NCBI RefSeq assembly: GCF_017254845.1
Contig: NZ_JAFKCU010000002.1
Span: 1,229,956 to 1,293,955 of the forward strand
Direction of reading: 5' to 3'
Length of the DNA stretch: 64,000 nt
Source of the DNA: Algoriphagus pacificus
GTDB lineage: Bacteria; Bacteroidota; Bacteroidia; Cytophagales; Cyclobacteriaceae
A program made the position numbers and the translations under genes. Below are positions 61,949 through 64,000 of the stretch, piece after piece. Position 1 is the stretch's first letter. Every line of letters begins with the position of its first letter. The notes under the pieces were generated by a model that ran no database searches, was not told the origin of the DNA, and was given only the letters and a program-made list of their open reading frames with translations.

Positions 61949-63244
61949 ATGAAGAAAATAGCCTTTTCGTTTTTATTCATTATACTAATCACTCAGCTTG
62001 GATTTGCTCAGCGAACGCTAATCCATGCCAGTCCCTCTAAACTCGGATTCGATGAAGTTTACATCAATCAAAAGGTGGATTCCATCATGCAAATTGGCAT
62101 GGACAGTCTGGCTTTTCCAGGTGCGCAAGTGTTAGTTGCAAAGAACGATACGGTGATTTTTCACAAGGCCTACGGATACCATACTTATGACAAGAACCAG
62201 CCTGTCGCATTGAATGACCTTTACGATTTGGCTTCAGTGACCAAGATTTCAGGGCCTTTACCTGCACTTATGAAGTTGGTGGAGGATGGGAAACTTGATC
62301 TAGACGAGCCTTTCAGTACTTATTGGAAACCTTGGAGAAACAGAAAAGACAAAAAAGACCTCACACTTCGGGAGATTCTGGCGCATCAAGCGGGTTTGGT
62401 TCCATACATTGTGTTTTTGAATGAGGTAGTTCGAAAAAACGGGAAGGTCAAAAAACGTTTTGTTCATGATTCATTTGATAAGAGATTTCAGGGACAAGCC
62501 TACGATGGGATCTATATCAACGAGCGTTTTAAACGGAAAATGAACCGAATTATTAATCGCTCCGACGTTTCAGATGAAAAGAAATATCTCTATTCGGGAC
62601 TTACTTTTTTGATTTTCCCAACTCTAATTGAGCAACTCACAAGAAGTGACTATCAGACTTATTTGGAAGAGAATTTCTATCAACCAATTGGCGCAAAGAC
62701 CTTGGGATATCTGCCTAAGGTGAAAAATTTCGAAAACGAGATTGTTCCCACAGAAGTAGATTCTCTATTTAGAAAAACCTTGGTAAAAGGTTGGGTTCAC
62801 GATGAAAATGCCGCGCTTAAAGGTGGGGTTTCTGGAAATGCAGGTTTGTTCGCCACGGCTGATGATCTGGCGAAACTGATGTTACTTTATCAGAATTATG
62901 GAAACGTAAACGGGCAACAGTTGATTTCTGCTGAAACTGTCAAAGAGTTTACCGAAGTGCAGTTTCCGGAAAATGATAATCGACGGGGTTTGGGTTTTGA
63001 CAAACCTCTTTTAAACAATTCAGAACTTCCTCTGCCTGATGCTTATCCTTCTCCTTTAGCGAGTCCTGAGAGTTTTGGACATTCTGGTTTTACAGGAACT
63101 TTCGTTTGGGCGGATCCAGAAAAAAAGATCACTTACATCTTCCTTTCCAACCGAGTTTATCCGTCCCGAGATCATCAAAAATTATACAGTTTACATATTA
63201 GGGAGGCTCTGCAGGATGTTTTCTATAGAGCAGAACAAAGGTGA
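61949..63244 (+). CDS. Secreted serine hydrolase, class C beta-lactamase-like
   Basis: The 431-residue protein has a clean signal peptide (cleavage after Gly-Phe-Ala, near residue 20). The motif Ser96-Val-Thr-Lys99 is present, and the second motif reads Tyr-Ser-Gly rather than Tyr-Ser-Asn. The family covers periplasmic esterases, D-amino-acid peptidases and beta-lactamases; this one is not assigned. It is bordered on both sides by related dispersed repeat fragments, and a poor promoter (TTG 61918, AAACTTTG 61936) lies just upstream. Confidence 0.82.
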   Translation: MKKIAFSFLFIILITQLGFAQRTLIHASPSKLGFDEVYINQKVDSIMQIGMDSLAFPGAQVLVAKNDTVIFHKAYGYHTYDKNQPVALNDLYDLASVTKISGPLPALMKLVEDGKLDLDEPFSTYWKPWRNRKDKKDLTLREILAHQAGLVPYIVFLNEVVRKNGKVKKRFVHDSFDKRFQGQAYDGIYINERFKRKMNRIINRSDVSDEKKYLYSGLTFLIFPTLIEQLTRSDYQTYLEENFYQPIGAKTLGYLPKVKNFENEIVPTEVDSLFRKTLVKGWVHDENAALKGGVSGNAGLFATADDLAKLMLLYQNYGNVNGQQLISAETVKEFTEVQFPENDNRRGLGFDKPLLNNSELPLPDAYPSPLASPESFGHSGFTGTFVWADPEKKITYIFLSNRVYPSRDHQKLYSLHIREALQDVFYRAEQR

Positions 63245-63269
63245 TTTTGAACTTGAATATGTTTTTATT

Positions 63270-63383
63270 CAACCGCAAAGGACGCAAAGGCAACTAAGAA
63301 TTTTAATGATCCAGAATCAACTCCCCCTTCACAAGGGGGCTAGGGGGATTAAAATTCCTTTATTTTAACCACCTCCAGAGGAG
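63270..63383. repeat. Dispersed repeats downstream of the serine hydrolase gene
   Basis: Three short elements are seen. AACCGCAAAGGACGCAAAGG lies at about 63271-63290. A CCCCCTT/AAGGGGG hairpin-like sequence lies at about 63321-63347. CTCCAGAGGAG at 63373-63383 is identical to that at 61699-61709. Such C/G-rich short palindromic repeats are common between genes in Bacteroidota and may act in transcript stability; function is unknown. Confidence 0.5.
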
Positions 63384-63405
63384 CAATTGCTTATTCTTAG
63401 CTCAA

Positions 63406-63437
63406 AAAAAATGGCTATCTCTACGATAGCCATTTTT
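63406..63437. terminator. Bidirectional terminator before the fasciclin gene end
   Basis: AAAAATGGCTATC pairs with GATAGCCATTTTT around a 5-base loop TCTAC, with A-run on the left and T-run on the right. It lies 22 bases before the fasciclin stop (63459) and can end that minus-strand gene. Confidence 0.85.
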
Positions 63438-63458
63438 ATTATTATTTATGAAAACCAA

Positions 63459-64000
63459 TTACTCCATAGGAGGGAGTAATACCTGATCAATTGCATGGAT
63501 TACTCCATTGACACCATGGATATTCAATGCCGATGGAATCAAAGAGCTTTCATTGATTTGAAGGTTAGCTAAATCTACTGTAAGTGATTCACCTTCTAGA
63601 AGTGTTGGCAAGCTGGCATCTTGTCTCAAATCTTGAGAGAAAGCCCTTGCAGGAACAACATGGTAAAGCAATACATCAGTCAATTGATCCAAAGGAATAT
63701 CATCTACTCCATTAACTCCTAAAGTTTGATACAAATCCTCAAACGCAGCATCTGTAGGAGCGAAGACCGTCAAATTATCCATTGCATCTCCACTTACATT
63801 TTCTACCAATCCTGCTCTAGTCAATGCAGCAACTAGTTGGGTAAACTCGGGTTCAGCCGCAGTGCTACTCGCTACAGCAATTTCTGCAATAGATTCACTA
63901 GGTGGAATAATCACTTGGTCCAAAGCATGTATTATCCCATTTGTTGCACCGATATCTGTTGAAATGATTTTAGCATTTCCGTTGATCCAAAGATCTCCGG
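63459..64000 (-). CDS. Fasciclin-domain protein, 3' part (runs off the window)
   Basis: The frame stays open to base 64000, so the N-terminus is missing; the Met at 63923 is internal. The visible 180 residues hold the end of one fasciclin domain (Gly-Ala-Thr-Asn-Gly-Ile-Ile-His-Ala-Leu-Asp-Gln-Val-Ile) and one complete fasciclin domain with Phe-Ala-Pro-Thr-Asp-Ala-Ala-Phe (H1 region) and Ile-His-Gly-Val-Asn-Gly-Val-Ile-His-Ala-Ile-Asp. These are cell-surface or secreted adhesion-type modules. It is a multi-domain fasciclin protein of unknown partner. Confidence 0.85.
   Translation of the reverse strand, partial: GDLWINGNAKIISTDIGATNGIIHALDQVIIPPSESIAEIAVASSTAAEPEFTQLVAALTRAGLVENVSGDAMDNLTVFAPTDAAFEDLYQTLGVNGVDDIPLDQLTDVLLYHVVPARAFSQDLRQDASLPTLLEGESLTVDLANLQINESSLIPSALNIHGVNGVIHAIDQVLLPPME

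Noticed and set aside
1-64000. CRISPR arrays, tRNA or rRNA genes, complete IS elements, prophage
   Set aside because: None were seen: no regularly spaced direct repeats, no cloverleaf-type sequences, no transposase or phage structural genes.

Overview
The window looks like chromosomal DNA from a Bacteroidota bacterium, most likely of the order Cytophagales (Cyclobacteriaceae or Algoriphagus-like). The grounds are a C-terminal type IX secretion sorting domain, DUF2911, DUF1573 and plug-less TonB-receptor-type proteins, TAnnTTTG-type promoter motifs, weak Shine-Dalgarno sequences and a moderately AT-rich composition. The genus is inference. I found no rRNA, tRNA, CRISPR array, complete IS element or prophage.

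Layout. 1-10.7 kb: the end of gyrA, a TPR protein, a PagL-like lipid A deacylase, a large secreted PIG-L deacetylase, a 34-codon membrane ORF coupled to a sodium:solute symporter, a DUF2911 protein, a 2-hydroxyacid dehydrogenase, a tandem UspA protein and another TPR protein. 10.8-21.6 kb: one co-directional run of holA, a 995-residue TPR protein, an outer-membrane barrel, a SPOR-like membrane protein, ExbB/TolQ, ExbD, a TonB-like protein, folC and trmB. It reads as an energised envelope complex set among housekeeping genes. 21.6-30 kb: a hybrid 7TM histidine kinase, an SDR, an MDR dehydrogenase, a small acidic protein, a FabF-type synthase, trpS and a DUF1573 protein. 30-36.2 kb is more accessory: a 1236-residue secreted metallophosphoesterase with a T9SS tail, a Cys-rich lipoprotein, a serine hydrolase, an element bounded by inverted repeats and an orphan gene. 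36.2-44.8 kb: glutaryl-CoA-type dehydrogenase divergent from tryptophan 2,3-dioxygenase, an M19-like dipeptidase paired with a DUF900 hydrolase, an aminosugar-phosphate isomerase, a nitroreductase, an outer-membrane protein and a TauE exporter. 44.9-52 kb: an IorAB-type molybdenum hydroxylase, a degenerate M23 protein, an ElaA acetyltransferase, an MFS transporter and a VanZ protein. 52-55.3 kb: a three-gene signalling operon on the minus strand. 55.6-59 kb: an N-acetylglucosamine operon (nagB, symporter, nagA). 59-64 kb: a sulfite oxidase with a membrane-anchored cytochrome, a small membrane protein, a serine hydrolase flanked by dispersed repeats, and the 3' part of a multi-fasciclin gene.

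The most unusual system is the operon at 51965-55312. It encodes a cNMP-domain histidine kinase, a response regulator fused to a glutaredoxin-like domain and a thioredoxin-reductase-like flavoprotein, and a free-standing UBP-type zinc finger. The fusion has lost the cysteine pair in both redox domains, which suggests an FAD/NAD(P)H-linked sensor or signalling output rather than a disulfide reductase. A bacterial zinc finger of the ubiquitin-tail-binding class beside it is striking. Other points of interest are the TonB-like motor cluster, the unannotated 34-aa coupled ORF at 5374, the degenerate M23 protein, and the repeats around 35.5, 61.7 and 63.3 kb.
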